From contig NC_079243.1 of assembly GCF_028009165.1 (NCBI RefSeq), forward strand, positions 3,596,001 to 3,660,000: a DNA stretch of 64,000 nt, given 5' to 3'. A model generated the notes under the pieces. It was not told the origin of the DNA and searched no databases. It worked only from the letters and a program-made list of their open reading frames with translations. Below, one piece after another: positions 26,957-41,000 of the stretch. Source of the stretch: Akanthomyces muscarius (Eukaryota > Ascomycota > Sordariomycetes > Hypocreales > Cordycipitaceae). The number at the start of each line of letters is the position of its first letter. Position 1 is the first letter of the stretch. The position numbers and the translations under genes were made by a program.

Positions 26957-29900
26957 GATCAATCAGGGGCCGCGCGCCGGCGGGCAAAAAGGGCGAAAAG
27001 TCGGCGCAGCGTTACAAGTCAATTCGAGGACGATTGGAGAGAGAGCGCAAACGAATATTGTTGTCGGACGGAAAGCCAGAGGCGATGACGAGATGCGGTT
27101 GTGTATTCAATCGGCGGAGAGCGGAGTGTGCAACAGCGCTGGCGGTCGAGAAGGTTGGAGCCAGGGGTAGACAGACTTGCGCGCGCGCGAAGAGCTGTCC
27201 CGGGAAGCCTGACGGATGAGTCCGGTGCCGACAAAGGCAATAAGGTAACGGGACTCGATTCTGGAGATGGCTGGAAAAGCCCAGGGGTGTGCGTGAGTGA
27301 GAGGGCGATTCGTCGGGGGCGGATGAGGAAGAAAATTGTCGTTCGCCTCTCTTTTTTTTTCTGCTGGGCTGCGGCTGGGGGGTAGAATTCCAGAGGGGTT
27401 GGGTCTTGCGACTAGCAGGAGCCGGGGGGAGGGGAGTCGGATGGAGATGTCACAGCAGCCCCCCGGTTTGGTTGAGCAAACGAGGTGGCAGACAGTATTT
27501 ACTTGACTGCTGGTACGCAGCCCAGAGTTTAATTCCGAGTGTAAAATAACGGCAACGTTGGTCAAAACTCGCGCCGTTGGAATCGAGTAGGAGTTGATAA
27601 GCAACGGCTTGAATGATGCTGGGGAAGAAAGAAATGAATCGACATGACGGCAGCAGGGTGCTGAACCTGAATTAGGTGGTGATGGCCCCTGTTTCTGGTG
27701 TTTCGGGGGGCGCTCCAGCATGCTTGGCTGCGCTGAGGGCGTGTCTATTTTAGGTACTTTAGTGGTGGCTGCAGTGGAAAGGTTGTCTAAATGGGCGCTG
27801 AAAACAGGGCAGCACGACGTTCGGGCGATGCACATGGCGCGCTGTAAGCCCCAAGCGTCACCTCAGGTTGCTCTGCTGCTGTGGTGCCCTTTTGATTGTC
27901 CAGCTTGCCAGCCTACCTATCCAGCCCGGTACTCTCACGAATTATTCAAAGTCAAGTTCGGTGCAACAGAAAGAGGTGGACATTCGGCCAATCACAGCTT
28001 GCAGTCAACTTTCTTTTGGTGTGGTGTTAGTGGCGGCACTGGCTGTCAGGGGCTTTTAGGGGTTGGCAGGCCTCGCTCAGTCTAGCCGTACGGGTGCAGC
28101 TGCACGCAATCTGCTCATTTATCAATTTATCAAGGCACGGTGCCGAAAGAGCTTGATTATTACGGAGACCTGGGCACGTTTCTCTCCCCGTGCCTGCAGA
28201 CACGGTATCAAGTCTGCAGGCCTCGCCATTTTGCTTGCTTGTTATAATAAGCATAGCGTCAGCACTCCAGTCTCCAAGTGGCTGGGTCCCGAGTGCCAGT
28301 CCTCAACGTCGCGCACCGTGGGGGAAGTTTTTGCGTTACCCTTACCAGAGAGCCACTGACACAAGCGACGCCAAGGTACACGCTAGTACGCGCCATCCTG
28401 CGCACCATGCCATGTCCGTTTGCTGCACATTTTACCATTTAGTACTTGGTACCAGTAGGCATGCTGAGCCAGAGAAGCGAGGCGGTGATGATGCTGGTCC
28501 ATGGTACTGGTAAATAATGGCACGCATATTCCCGTAGGTACCTAGGTAGGTGTACTGGTACCTGCGGCACGGTTCCAGCCACAGGCCAAGGTCAAGGGCG
28601 CCATCGGTGGCCCGCCCGCACCCGCGCCCACACCGGTACCTGTTAAAATACAGTGCGCGCCGTAGGTATCCACACTCCTCCACTGTCCAGCCTGCAGCTG
28701 CTGCGAAATCAAGGGGCTGGAGGGGCGCCGATCCACACCTTTTTTCTTCCTCGATCCCCATCCCCATGAACCTTGCAACGACCCGTCCGCCTGCCGTGCC
28801 ACCAAGCGGCAAGACACAGCCATGGCACGCGTTTGTCATGATGCCGCTTTTCGAGCCTGTGTGCCTATCCACCGGTCCTTTGCTACCTCTCCCTTTCGCT
28901 AAGCCGTCAATCGGCCAGCCATCAGACGAAGGAGGGGCTGTGTGTTCAGGCCATATGCCCATTTGTCTCTACCATATCTCTCCATACTTCAGAGGCCTGT
29001 TTCAACCGTCATCGTGGGCCTTCCATGTCGATACTAACCGCCTTGGCTCTCAGGTTACCTTTTCCACCTTGTTTTGCCGCGTGTGATTCGTTCCGTGTCA
29101 GACAGTACAAGACCATCCGCTCGTTACATCAAATCAATCGGACAGCATTGTTCTGTCTGCTAACAGGGTGGGTTCTTGTCCTCACCCAGCCCAGCTTTCA
29201 AGCAACGTGACGCGGCATGCCACATACTAGATTAGCGCAACTGTACGGAGAACTTGAATCGAGTTGATTCGCTGGCTTGCGTATTTGACCGCCGACGTAC
29301 CATATCAATCTTGAATCTATTGGCCTGGCCACAGCTACTCTGCATTTAGCCAGACCAACCAATGATCGAAAGCCCTACCCTGAACCAACAAACAAATTTG
29401 AAACACGACGCTTTGGTGCGTCTTGCAGTGCAAACACAACCGTCTTGGATTCTATGCTTCCCCGGATGTATCGAGTATCAGGCTACGTTGCTATTCTCAG
29501 AATAGTTGCGCCAGCTGTTGCTTCATTGCCACGTGGGCTGCGTTTACTCGCGCACCAAGCACCAAATCCAAACCCTCTTTTGCTGTTCAACGCAACCTCC
29601 TGACCAAAACGTCCGTCCTTTGCGCGGCTGGCATATGTCTTCTGCCCTAATTTGTCTTTTTACTCCACGTTCATATGCAACTTATTCTCTCGTCTGCGCG
29701 GACGACGTGTGGGCACACCATTGTGCTGGGGCTAGCGACACAAATGGCCGTCTATGTCCGGCTGCATTCAGGGAACGAGAACCCACGTCCGGCGCATAGC
29801 GTATTCCGGACCATTCCTGAGCATCATAGTCAGGACAAACATACTCGCGGCGGCCAAATAGCGCTGTCTGCGAAATTCATTGTGCGAAGCCGAAACTGCG

Positions 29901-32024
29901 CGTGACACGCGCGCCTCGCATCATACATGCCCCTCGAAGAGGTTTTATACATCCTACCATCGCACCAACAACTCCACGCGTGACCTTGGCGAGGGTGCTT
30001 TCAGCCTCCTACCTGCGGCTGAGAAAAGCTGTGAAATTGCTAGAGCGGGCAATTTTCACTGCTCTTTTCGCCATCCGCTTTCACAAAAGAACGGTGCCGC
30101 CCATCTCTGTAGCCTCACTTGGGCTAGCAACATCGAAGGTATTTTACAGCGAAGAGCCCATGCCTCTTTGACCTCCGTTATCCAAATTGCACCAGTAGTA
30201 GGACAAAGCAGGCCCTTGGATAACGATGGCATGGCAGCCAATTCGAACTCGGTTTTGGGGTCTGGCACTTACCGCTGTAACAGAGTCGAAGCTTTCAACG
30301 CTGCGGAACCCATCCAAGCGGTCAAGACTTAACAAGACAAAGCCACTTTTCGAGTCTGTCGCCGAACATGGTGAGTTGCTGCTGCTCCAATATTCGCTGT
30401 CAGTCAGTGAGAATACCCCAATAAGCCAGTGGCGCTGTCGCTGAAACGCGGGAGTTCAGCTCGGCGACAGTCCAGGTATCTGAAGTCATCATCCCAGTAA
30501 CAGCCACCTGACGCCCATATACCACGGATGAACTATTCAAGATTGTTGAACAGTCTGAGCTCTTCGGATGGAGCGTTGTGCCGCGACTGCCTGCCGGCCA
30601 TCATCAATGCGCCAAGCATCCACACCACGTGGCGCTGAGCTACCTAATAAGCTAAAAAATAATCTCAATATTTTGAGCCGTGCTGCCATAATGTTTTGTT
30701 ATTGATAAATCGACAGGCTCTTTGATAGCGTAGTTGACGTAATACGTTGCCGTGCCACCACATGCAATGGCTGTCGTGTGTTGAAACCATGTAAAAAAGC
30801 TTCGTAACAACGCGGTCTAGCTTTGAAGCGTCGGCTATGTGCTTGAGCTTATCTTGTTAAGTGCTTTTGGCTGAAACCTTGCTGTCGTAAAGTGCAAAAA
30901 AGAAAAAAAAAAGAAAAAGAAAAAGAGATTGCTGAAAGGGAATAAAAAATGTCAAAAGTTTCGCGTGCATGGTCCTTGCCGAATTTGAAAGAGCTAACAA
31001 ATCGGCGAAGCTTCTCTTCCAGTTAAGAGTATATCAAGACGCCTATCGCAACCAGTTTTGATGAGAATACCATTGCATCTCGCGGTTTTTTCTCACCAAA
31101 GGCCGTCAAAGCTTGATAATCTCAGAGCAACTCATCGTGATATCAATCTTCATCGGCAAGACAAGATATCCACTCCCCTGCGGCTGACACCGCACATGGT
31201 ACCGATGCAGTGGCCAAAGCGGCTATCGCATAGAATTAGAATCGCGAGTGTTAAATATAGGTTGCAGAAGTCTTATATACCTGGGGCTTTCCACTTTCTT
31301 AAACTGCGCATTGCGGTTCAGCGACTTTCCACCATGTGTTCGGGAAGCCGTCGCGCATCGTTCTAGCTAATTCAGCCATGATTTTTTTATTTAAAAAAAG
31401 GCAGTAATATCAACTATTCAGCATTATCGAGTAAAGGCAGACAGATAGCCATTTATTTTCGAGTGGATCAACCAAAGAAGACTCTCTTCGCAGCCTAACT
31501 TCAGCCCGTGTTAGTGGTAAATGCAACTTGATCTTATCGATATACGGACTGGTGCCTTATCATCCCGCAAAATACTAGATTCACTCCCGATATTGGGGCG
31601 TGTTGGGGTTTTAGTGGCGGATCATTATTCTTGCAGCCCCTAGCGTAGTTGGTTTTGGCGGCGCCAGGCCCCAGCACCTCTGGCTCTCACTAATTTTCAA
31701 CGCGAGCTGCAATTCCACGACTCCTTCAATACAATACGGGCCATGCCTACATAGCACCCTTTTGAGGCCTTCTTTCCGCGCAAACACCGCCACCACGCCT
31801 CGCACCATCCATCGGAGCTCACCGGAGCAGCGCGACACTTCTCCTTACCATAGCGATACAGAAAAACAAGAGATTCTAGAGCGCATCGCACGACAAATAT
31901 TCCAAAAGCCTCGAGGTGCCCCCACAGGCACGGCTGCGCATAGCCGCCTTCGACTTCTTTCCCACGGCATCGCCCCTTTGAATGGGACGGGTTTTCGCGT
32001 CTTAGGGACGCTTATAATGCAGCA
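26957..32024. other. Gene desert, 5.1 kb
   Basis: This is the longest stretch without a supported gene. It is the shared upstream flank of the divergent teaA-like and tra1 genes. Open frames of 60-240 codons occur but lack recognisable domains, consistent starts or splice-linked partners. Contents seen are four GGTACC sites within 193 bp (28448-28640), a poly-purine A/G tract at about 30894-30928, and pyrimidine-rich runs near 27340-27362. Long untranslated leaders or non-coding transcripts are possible but unsupported. Confidence 0.45.
28448..28640. repeat. Cluster of four GGTACC palindromes
   Basis: GGTACC occurs at 28448-28453, 28537-28542, 28557-28562 and 28635-28640, with further GGTACT and TAGGTA variants between. 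The site would be expected about once per 4 kb by chance. Function is unknown. Confidence 0.6.
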
Positions 32025-35000
32025 ATGTCAGGGACAACGATTGATGATGTCGTAAAGCGACTTAGCAGCGCGGACATAGGTATGAAATGATGTGACAGTC
32101 CGTTGGAGCTCGCATGTCCGGCGACAAGAGCGCAAATCCACCAGGGCGAATGAATACTCACAACTTTTTGCAGATACCAAACTAAAGGTAGAAGCCGCCA
32201 CTACGCTCCGCGACTCTTTGGATCATTATACAAATGGTCCTATATACCCCCCATTCCTCAAGAGGTTGATGCCGATCTTTGTCAACATCTTGCGCGGACC
32301 ATGCATCTTCCAGAGTAACTCACCGGAGCAGGTATGTCGGAGCGCGCCATCATTGCTACATGCACCGACAAGCTAACACGGACACAGAAATTGCGAAACT
32401 GCATCCTCGAGGTCCTTCACAGATTGCCCAGCGCGCCGTCGCCAGCCGAGCCCCTCGAGCCCTACGCCAATGAAGTCGTCGACCTGCTCATGGGTCTGGT
32501 GCGCACCGACAACGAAGACAACGCAACGCTATGTGTCAAAATCACATCCGACATAATGCGCCACCAGCACAAGACGCTGGCCAACAAGGTTCAGCCGTTC
32601 CTGTCGCTGATTCAAGAGCTCTTCGAGCAGATGGATAAGGTCGTGCGTGAACAGCTGGATAATGCCGCTGCTCCTCCCTCGGTGGCTGGAGGCGCACCCT
32701 CCACACCCGGTGGCTCGCAAAACTTCCAGTCTCCTCGGCCCGCCTCGCCCGTTGCGTCTGTAAACGACCTCGGCGCCGATCCTCAACAGCAAAATCGACC
32801 GCTTTTGAAGGGAATGCAATCCTTCAAGGTCCTCTCAGAGTGCCCGATCATAGTGGTGTCGATATTCCAGGTGTACCGCAACACCGTTCAGCAAAATGTC
32901 CGGGCATTCGTCCCCCTCATCAAGTCAGCACTGCAGCTTCAAGCTAGTGCACAGAAGCAAGCGCATGCGGAGGCTGCCGCTAAGGGCAAAATTCACACTG
33001 GCGTCAGCCCTGCCATTAAGAACCGCGCGGCATTCGGCGACTTCATCACTGCTCAGGTCAAAACCATGAGCTTTTTAGCGTACCTGCTCCGAGCACACGC
33101 TTCACAGCTCACGGATTTCCTGCCAAGCTTACCCGATATCGTTGTGCGACTGCTCAAGGACTGTCCGAAGGAAAAGTCTGGCACGCGCAAGGAACTTCTG
33201 ATCGCCATTCGTCACATTATAAACTATAACTGCCGCAAAATCTTCCTACCCAAAATCGACGAGCTTCTCGACGAGCGCACATTGACAGGTGATGGATTGA
33301 CGGTGTACGAGACAATGCGACCACTGGCCTATAGCATGCTCGCGGATCTTATTCACCACGTGCGAGACTCCTTGAGCCCGGAGCAGATCCGCAAGACGGT
33401 CGAAGTCTACACAAGGAATTTGCAAGACCCGTTCCCCGGAACCAGCTTTCAGACCATGAGTGCCAAACTTCTATTGAATATGGCCGAGTGCATCGCGAAA
33501 CTGCCAAATAAAGTTGACGCCCGCCACTACCTCATGATGATCCTCAACGCCATCGGAGACAAGTTTGCTGCCATGAACCGCCAGTATCCAAACGCCGTCA
33601 AACTTTCGAAGCTCTATCACCAACAGCAGGAGAGCAGCGCGCCAGAAACGTATCTTGCCGATAAAGAGAACCCTCCCGACTGGGACGAAACCGACATCTT
33701 CTCTGCCATGCCAATCAAGACCTCGCATCCACGCGACAGAGGTTCTGACCCCGTTGTCGATAACAAGTTTCTCTTCAAAAATCTCATGAATGGCCTGAAA
33801 AACACATTTTATCAGCTGCGAACATGCAATGTTGGGACCCCGATTGATCCAGCAAACGCGCCGTCACACTGGCAGGAAGTAGCATATGGCTTCACTGCAG
33901 AGGAGGTTAACGTCATCGTCAAGCTCTTCCGTGAAGGGGCCTATGTTTTCCGCTACTATGAAATCGAGAAACCGGCGACTGAGTCACAGTACTCTTCACC
34001 TGTTGAGCAAATGGCGAATTTCTACATGATTTCGAGTTCGAAAGAGGAAAAAGATCTCCTGGAAACCTTTGCCACCGTTTTTCATTGCATCGACCCTGCC
34101 ACCTTCCATGAAGTCTTTCAGCAAGAGATCCCACACCTGTACGACATGATCTTTGAGCACACAGCGCTGTTACATATACCCCAGTTTTTCTTAGCCAGTG
34201 AAGCGACGTCGCCGAGTTTTTGCGGCATGTTATTGCAGTTTCTCATTGACCGAATCGACGAAGTGGGTTCGGCCGACGTCAAGAAGGCCTCCATCTTGAT
34301 TCGTCTCTTTAAGCTGGCGTTCATGGCCGTGACTCTCTTTGCTGGGCAAAACGAGCAGGTTCTCCTCCCCCACGTGGTCAACATTGTTACGAAGTCGATT
34401 GAACTTTCGACCAAGGCCGAGGAGCCCATCAATTACTTCCTTCTTCTGCGGGCTCTCTTTCGTAGTATCGGAGGTGGTAAGTTTGAACAGCTCTATAAGC
34501 AGATTTTGCCACTGCTAGAAATGCTGCTTGATGTTCTCAACAATCTGCTCATGGCTGCGCGTAAGCCGGCAGAGAGGGATCTCTACGTCGAGCTATGCTT
34601 GACAGTTCCTGCACGACTGAGCCATCTACTGCCCCATTTGAGCTTCCTCATGCGGCCACTCGTTGTCGCTCTTCGTGCTGGCACTGATCTGGTCGGACAG
34701 GGTCTTCGTACACTGGAACTTTGCGTCGACAATTTAACTACAGATTATCTGGACCCGATCATGGCTCCAGTTATCGACGAGCTCATGACTGCGTTATTTG
34801 ACCATTTACGACCACATCCCTATAACCACTTCCATGCGCATACCACTATGCGCATTCTTGGGAAGCTTGGAGGGCGAAACCGCAAGTTCATGACTGCGGC
34901 TGTACCTCTCGCCTACAAGACATATGCGGACGATTCGTCGAGCTTTGACGTTCGTCTGATTGGTTCCAAGAATGACAGAGCTTTCCCTGCCGACCTAGGT

Positions 35001-38000
35001 ATCGATTTTGCTATCCAGAAGCTCATGGAAGTTGTCAAGAATGGCAAAAGCAACCAAACGAAGCAGTACGAGGACTACTACAAAGGCCAAGCCCTGCACT
35101 TCATCAAGACACAGCTCAAACTGCGTATTGGATACGACCAACTACCAGAAGACTTGCCGCGTGTTGTTCGACTACAGGCACAGGACCTGCTCGCGCGCAA
35201 ACTCGACATCAACTTTGCACCCTTTGAGATTTCGAGCCGTGACAAGTCCATTCCGAAGAAAGACGAGCAAGACCAAATAACAAAGCGCCTTTTGAAAGCA
35301 GTCATGTTTGCCTACTCTATCCCCGACTTTAAGGAGAGTGCTTCAGCGTTCATGCAAGATATTTGCAGACACTTTGCCCTGATTGAAATTGGAAGGTCAC
35401 TTGTCGACTTCAAGCGCAACACGAGTCCGTTCGACCCAAAGGCTGGTGAAGGGCCACTTTTTATCGATACTCGTGTACTCTCCGATGCTATTGTCGAATC
35501 ATTGGCTTCCGATCACTTTGAGGTCCGCGAGGCTGCCCAAAATGCTATCCGCGATCTGTTCCAATGCGCAGCCATCGTGCTCGGCTCTCCCGACCATGTA
35601 GGCCGTCTACCCCTGTTCAGCCACCTGAGCAGTACCTTCTGCCACAGCTGCTATGAAGAGGAGTGGTTCACGAAGGCTGGAGGTAGTCTTGGTATCAACT
35701 TCCTCCTCACTGAGCTCGATTTCGGCGATCAATGGGTTGCTACGAAGCAAATGGAATTCATTCGCTCGCTCATGTACGTCATCAAGGACATGCCGTCTGA
35801 TCTGCCCGAGAAGACGCGATGCCTTGCCCAGACCAGCTTGGAAGTACTTCTCTACCGCATCACGAAAAAAATCAAGAAGGAAGATGCTTTGCCCGTCCAG
35901 CAGCAGCAGGGACAACCCCTAGTGAAGCAGCCCCGGCTCGCGCAAATCTGCATGCAATTCAACAACGAGTTATTCCACATGAACAAATTTGTTCGCGAGA
36001 CCGCCAAGGAGTCGCTTGAGCTCATTGCCAAGGCAGCTAGCTGCGAAGTCTGGGAACTGGTTGAACCTTACAAGGATCGGTTCTTGCAGCCCATCTACGC
36101 CAAACCGCTACGCGCTTTGCCCTTCGCTATTCAGATTGGATATATCAACGCTATGACGTACCATATGAGTCTCAAGAGCGACTGGGTCAAGTTTGATGAC
36201 AACCTTAACCGACTGCTCATGGAGTCGCTTGCTCTTGCAGATGCTAGTGATGAGTCTTTGGCAAACAAGCCAGCTGAGTACCGCACTCATGAGCACATTG
36301 TTAACCTGCGCATTTCATGTATCAAGCTGCTAAGCACTGCCATGTCCTTCGAAGACTTTTCCAACGGACCTACCAAAGGCAAGATTCTGTCAGTCTTCTT
36401 CAAATGCCTGTACTCGGACTCGAAGCCTACTATTACTGCGGCCAACGACGCTCTGAAATCCATCCTACTCATCGATAGACGGCTTCCTAAAGACTTATTA
36501 CAAGGCGGTCTGCGTCCCGTTCTGCAAAGCTTGTCAGATCCTAAACGCCTGAATGTCAACGGTCTTGAAAACCTGTCCCGTCTGCTGAAGCTGCTGACAA
36601 GTTACTTCAAGGTGGAGATTGGCGTGCGCTTGCTGGATCAAGTCGACTCCATTGTTGACCCCAACGCCTGGCAGCAGATTTCCTTCACCTTCTTCGAACA
36701 GAACCCCCAGATGAAGGTTATTGCGGCAATTCTGAACATTTTCCATTTGCTGCCAACCCAGGCCGAGACCTTCAAAGAGCGACTCATCGATTGCCTACTC
36801 AAACTTGAGGATCGATTAAGGAGGACGCACCAAAGCCCCTTCAGATTGCCAATGTATCTGTACATGAACAGATATGCCAAGGAGATCTGGGGCTTCTTAC
36901 TCGGCAGGATTGATGAACTTAAGTACGGGAGACTTCTTGCCCAAGTGCTCCTACATCCAGACAGCGGCCCCATGCGCGAGGTTGCCGCAGCGGAGTTCGA
37001 GACACTGCAGAAGAAGTGCAACGAGGTAGTTGGCCAAAACAACGAAAAGAAGTTTACCGCCATGGTCAATACCATTCACGTCTTGCATTCGCTTTCAGCA
37101 TACCCCGAGGCGTGTGAATGGATGGACAAGAAGGAGCATCTTGTCTGGCTGAAGAACATGGGCAAAGATCTCGAGAGCCACCTCCGCAGCTACACATGCC
37201 CCGCTGCCATGCGCCTTCCTGCTCACCAAGCAGCTGAACAGCTCATGGATGTTCTGGTTAAGACATTGGAACGATCACCAAAGGATTTGGATGCGCTGTT
37301 CAGTCTGATTGAGCCTGTCACCGCCGAGGAGCTCCGCTCGACGCAGGCACTCTTCTCGTTCATCTACAGCCAAGTTATTTCCAGCGATTCAATCGATTTT
37401 TGGAAGACGACGGTGCTTCGATGCTTGGACGCGTACTCTGCCAGAAACGTTTCCAACAAGACAAAATACTTCTTGCTCCACAACATTGTGAACCCAATTG
37501 TTGCCATGGATGTTATGAGACGCTGGAACCAAACGGAACAAGAGAAGCCGCTACGTTTCATGGACAAGTCAGTCATCGACGCTGTAAGCTCCAAAATCTG
37601 GAAGGTTCACCCAGACATGGCTTCGGACGACGCGGCTGGTATTGATCACACTAGATTTGAGGTCCTCCAATTGTCGGCAATGCTCGTCAAGTACTATTAC
37701 ACCACCCTACAAGAAGCTCGTAAGGACATCATCAAGTTTGGGTGGACGTTTATTCGTCTTGAGGACATTATCAACAAGCATGCTGCCTACGTCGTCATCG
37801 GTTACTTCATCGCACACTACGAAACGCCCACTAAGATTGTGAACCAAGTATACCTGTCTCTGCTGAAGACGAATCAGAACGAGGGCCGTGCCTTGGTTAC
37901 GCAGGCCCTGGAATTGATCGCGCCTGTTCTGCCCAAACGCTGCGCCACTTTGCCCAGCGAGAAATTTCCTGCCTGGCAAGTCGCGCCTCGTCGCATCTTG

Positions 38001-41000
38001 GCTGATGAAGGACACAATGTTCAGCAGATGATGAGCATCTTTCAGTTCCTGGTCAAGCACCCAGAGTTATTCTATGACGCGCGTGATAAGTACACCGTTC
38101 TTATAATCACGTCTCTACGCAAGGTCGCTGCGCCGCCAAACCCTTCCCACGAGCACAAGAAGCTCGCTCTTAACATGATGTGGTTGGTTTGGACCTGGGA
38201 GCAGTGGCGCGTTGAGGGAAGAAGCGGTATCATTGCCGGGTCGGTCTCACCTACTTCCAAGAAGCGCAAGCTTGACAGCAATGATCAGCCCGTCGCTTCA
38301 CCTACACTTACGAAGGCTACGCCCGAGTATTTCATCCCCCCCGGCTTCCGGCAAAAAATGCTCAAGTTCCTCGTTGAGTTCATAGCCCAGCTTAATGAGC
38401 GTTATGTGCTCCCTTCTGCCAAGCCGCGGGAGCAAACGCCTACGAATATGCCCGTGCCGCAGCCATCTACAGAGCTTTGCAAGAAGTCGATGTCGTTGCT
38501 CTACAACTTGGTTCAACGCCAGTACTGGGGTGACCTGGAACTGGACTTGTTCCCCAATGTCACTGATGTTATGCTCGCCAGTGAGAAGACGCAGGCTATT
38601 CTCAATGCCGACCCATCCGACAAAGAGAAATACGACGAGAAGTTCCTTACAAGCATAATCAATACTCTGCAAGTTGTCCGCATTCTCTTGAATGCCAAGT
38701 CGGACGACTGGATCCAAAAGAATATTCCCGCTGTGCAGAAGGTTTTGGAGAAATGTCTGAAGTCTGAAAACCCAGAAATCCAAGACTGCTTGCATCTCGA
38801 AGACAAGAAATACGACGATGGCCGCGAACTGAAGTCCACTATTAAGCGTGTCTTGGATGCTGTCCCCGAGGACACTCCTATGGAAGACGCCGATGCGGAT
38901 GGCGAGCCTGAAGCACCGACTTCGGAGATCATTGCTTACTTGTCTCAGATTGCGACTGAGCAAATGAACAATGCCGCTTACGTTTCCGGTGTCAACATTC
39001 TATGGTCTTTGGAGGACCGCAAACCTGCTGTCATTGACCAGCATATCCCCTCTCTCATGAAGGCTCTCCAGAGCAAGCATGCCAGAGAACATGTTCAGCA
39101 CTACAACGCCCTGTCGAACGCCGCCAACGGAGCCCAGCGCGCTCCGGACGCTGCAGCTACCACCGGCGAACTTCCCGCGTACGAGCTCGAGCTTCAGACG
39201 AGATTGATGATCAAAGAAATCCAGGTCGTTGCGTTAAGGATGGAGACTTTGGGAGACAATAGACGCCCTTTTCTGAGCGTCTTGGCAACTCTGGTCGAAA
39301 AATCGCTCCACATCGATCTCTGCACCGAGATTCTCAATATGGTTGAAAGCTGGGTATTTCGAGTTGAAGGAACGTGGCCGACACTTAAGGAGAAGACGGC
39401 TGTGCTTCACAAGATGCTGTGCTTCGAGCCTAGGCAAGACCCTACAATGCTGTCCAAGTTCCTGGAGCTGGTGATCAAAATCTACGAGGACCCCAGAATT
39501 ACCAGAACCGAGCTCACCGTGCGTATGGAACATGCCTTCTTGATCGGAACTAGAGCCGCCGATGTCGAGATGCGCAACCGTTTCATGGCGATTTTTGACA
39601 AAAGCCTTTCAAAGACTGCTAGCGTACGTTTGTCCTATATCTTGACTGCACAGAACTGGGACACCCTCGCCGATTCATACTGGCTGGCGCAAGCCTCGCA
39701 GCTCCTGTTTGGAGCTGTCGAAATGAACTCAGCTATCCAACTGCATCCAGACGACTACCGGGTCCTATCGGCGTCGCAGCTGGCTGCTGTCTACTCGAAG
39801 GACACGACTCGTGAGCCCACTGGTATGCCGGATGATAAGTTTGAGGATCTGATGTCGAAACACCGCCGCTTCGTCCAGGAGTTGGGCGAGGTCAAGGTCA
39901 AGGATATTATCGAACCCCTCGCGCAGCTGCAGCATGCCGACAATCAGCTCGCTCACCAGCTTTGGCTGGCCTTATTCCCCATGTTTTGGTCTGCTACGGC
40001 TCGTGATGAGCGACCTGAACTGCAGCGAGGTATTGTCGCTCTTTTGACCAAGGACTACCACAGCCGCCAGATTGACAAGCGGCCCAATGTGGTTCAATCC
40101 CTCGTCGAGGGAGCCGGCAAAACTTGGCCAGAGTGCAAGCTGCCTCCCCATGTACTCAAGTTCGAGGCCAAGACTTATGACGCGTGGTATGCGGCTCTTG
40201 TGCAGCTCGAAAATGCGGCCATCAAACCCATGGGCGACTCAGCCACTGTCCGGGAAAGTAACCTGGACGCTCTTGTCGAACTGTACGGGTCTTTGCAGGA
40301 AGATGACCTGTTCTATGGTACATGGCGGCGCCGCTGCCAGTTTGTGGAGACGAATGCCGGTTTGTCCTACGAGCAGAATGGCATGTGGGACAAGGCACAG
40401 AAACTGTACGAGAATGCCCAAATCAAGGCGCGAACAGGTGTAATCCCCTTTTCACAAGCAGAGTACATGCTATGGGAAGACCACTGGGTTCTCTGTGCGC
40501 AGAAACTACAGCAGTGGGAAATTCTACAGGATTTTGCTAAGCACGAAAACTTCCAAGATTTGCTGCTCGAATGTGCCTGGCGCAACACGGAGATGTGGCA
40601 GGAAGATCAACATCGCGAAGCCCTGGATAATATCATCAAGGGTGTCATGGACGCGCCAACACCTCGCCGCGCTTTCTTCCAGGCATTCATGTCCTTGCTC
40701 AAGTACCACAATCAACAGGAGTCCATTACTGACTTCGGCCGTGTTTGCGATGAGGCTATCCAACTTTCTATTCGCAAGTGGCACCAACTGCCTGGTCGGT
40801 TGACCAATGCGCACATTCCCCTGCTGCAGAACTTCCAGGAGCTGGTTGAGATGCATGATGCCAGTGTCATCTGCCAGAGCTTGGCGAGCACCAATGCTTC
40901 CAACCTCGATGTCAAATCTGGAGAGCTCAAGCTTCTTCTGGGTGCCTGGCGCGACCGTCTCCCCAATGTTTGGGATGACATCACTGCCTGGCAGGATCTT

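Noticed and set aside
27107..27835. 242-codon minus-strand ORF upstream of the teaA-like gene
   Set aside because: Low-complexity, Ser/Pro/Arg-rich, no domain and no plausible Kozak-type start; likely leader or promoter sequence.
29880..30332. 150-codon + ORF in the gene desert
   Set aside because: No recognisable domain, overlapping alternative frames of similar length, and a composition typical of non-coding sequence.
32334..32387. Start of Tra1 at the ATG at 32334
   Set aside because: This ATG lies in an intron (GTATGT...ACACAG). Upstream exons encode the conserved N-terminus up to SNSPEQ, which joins in phase to KLRNCILE.
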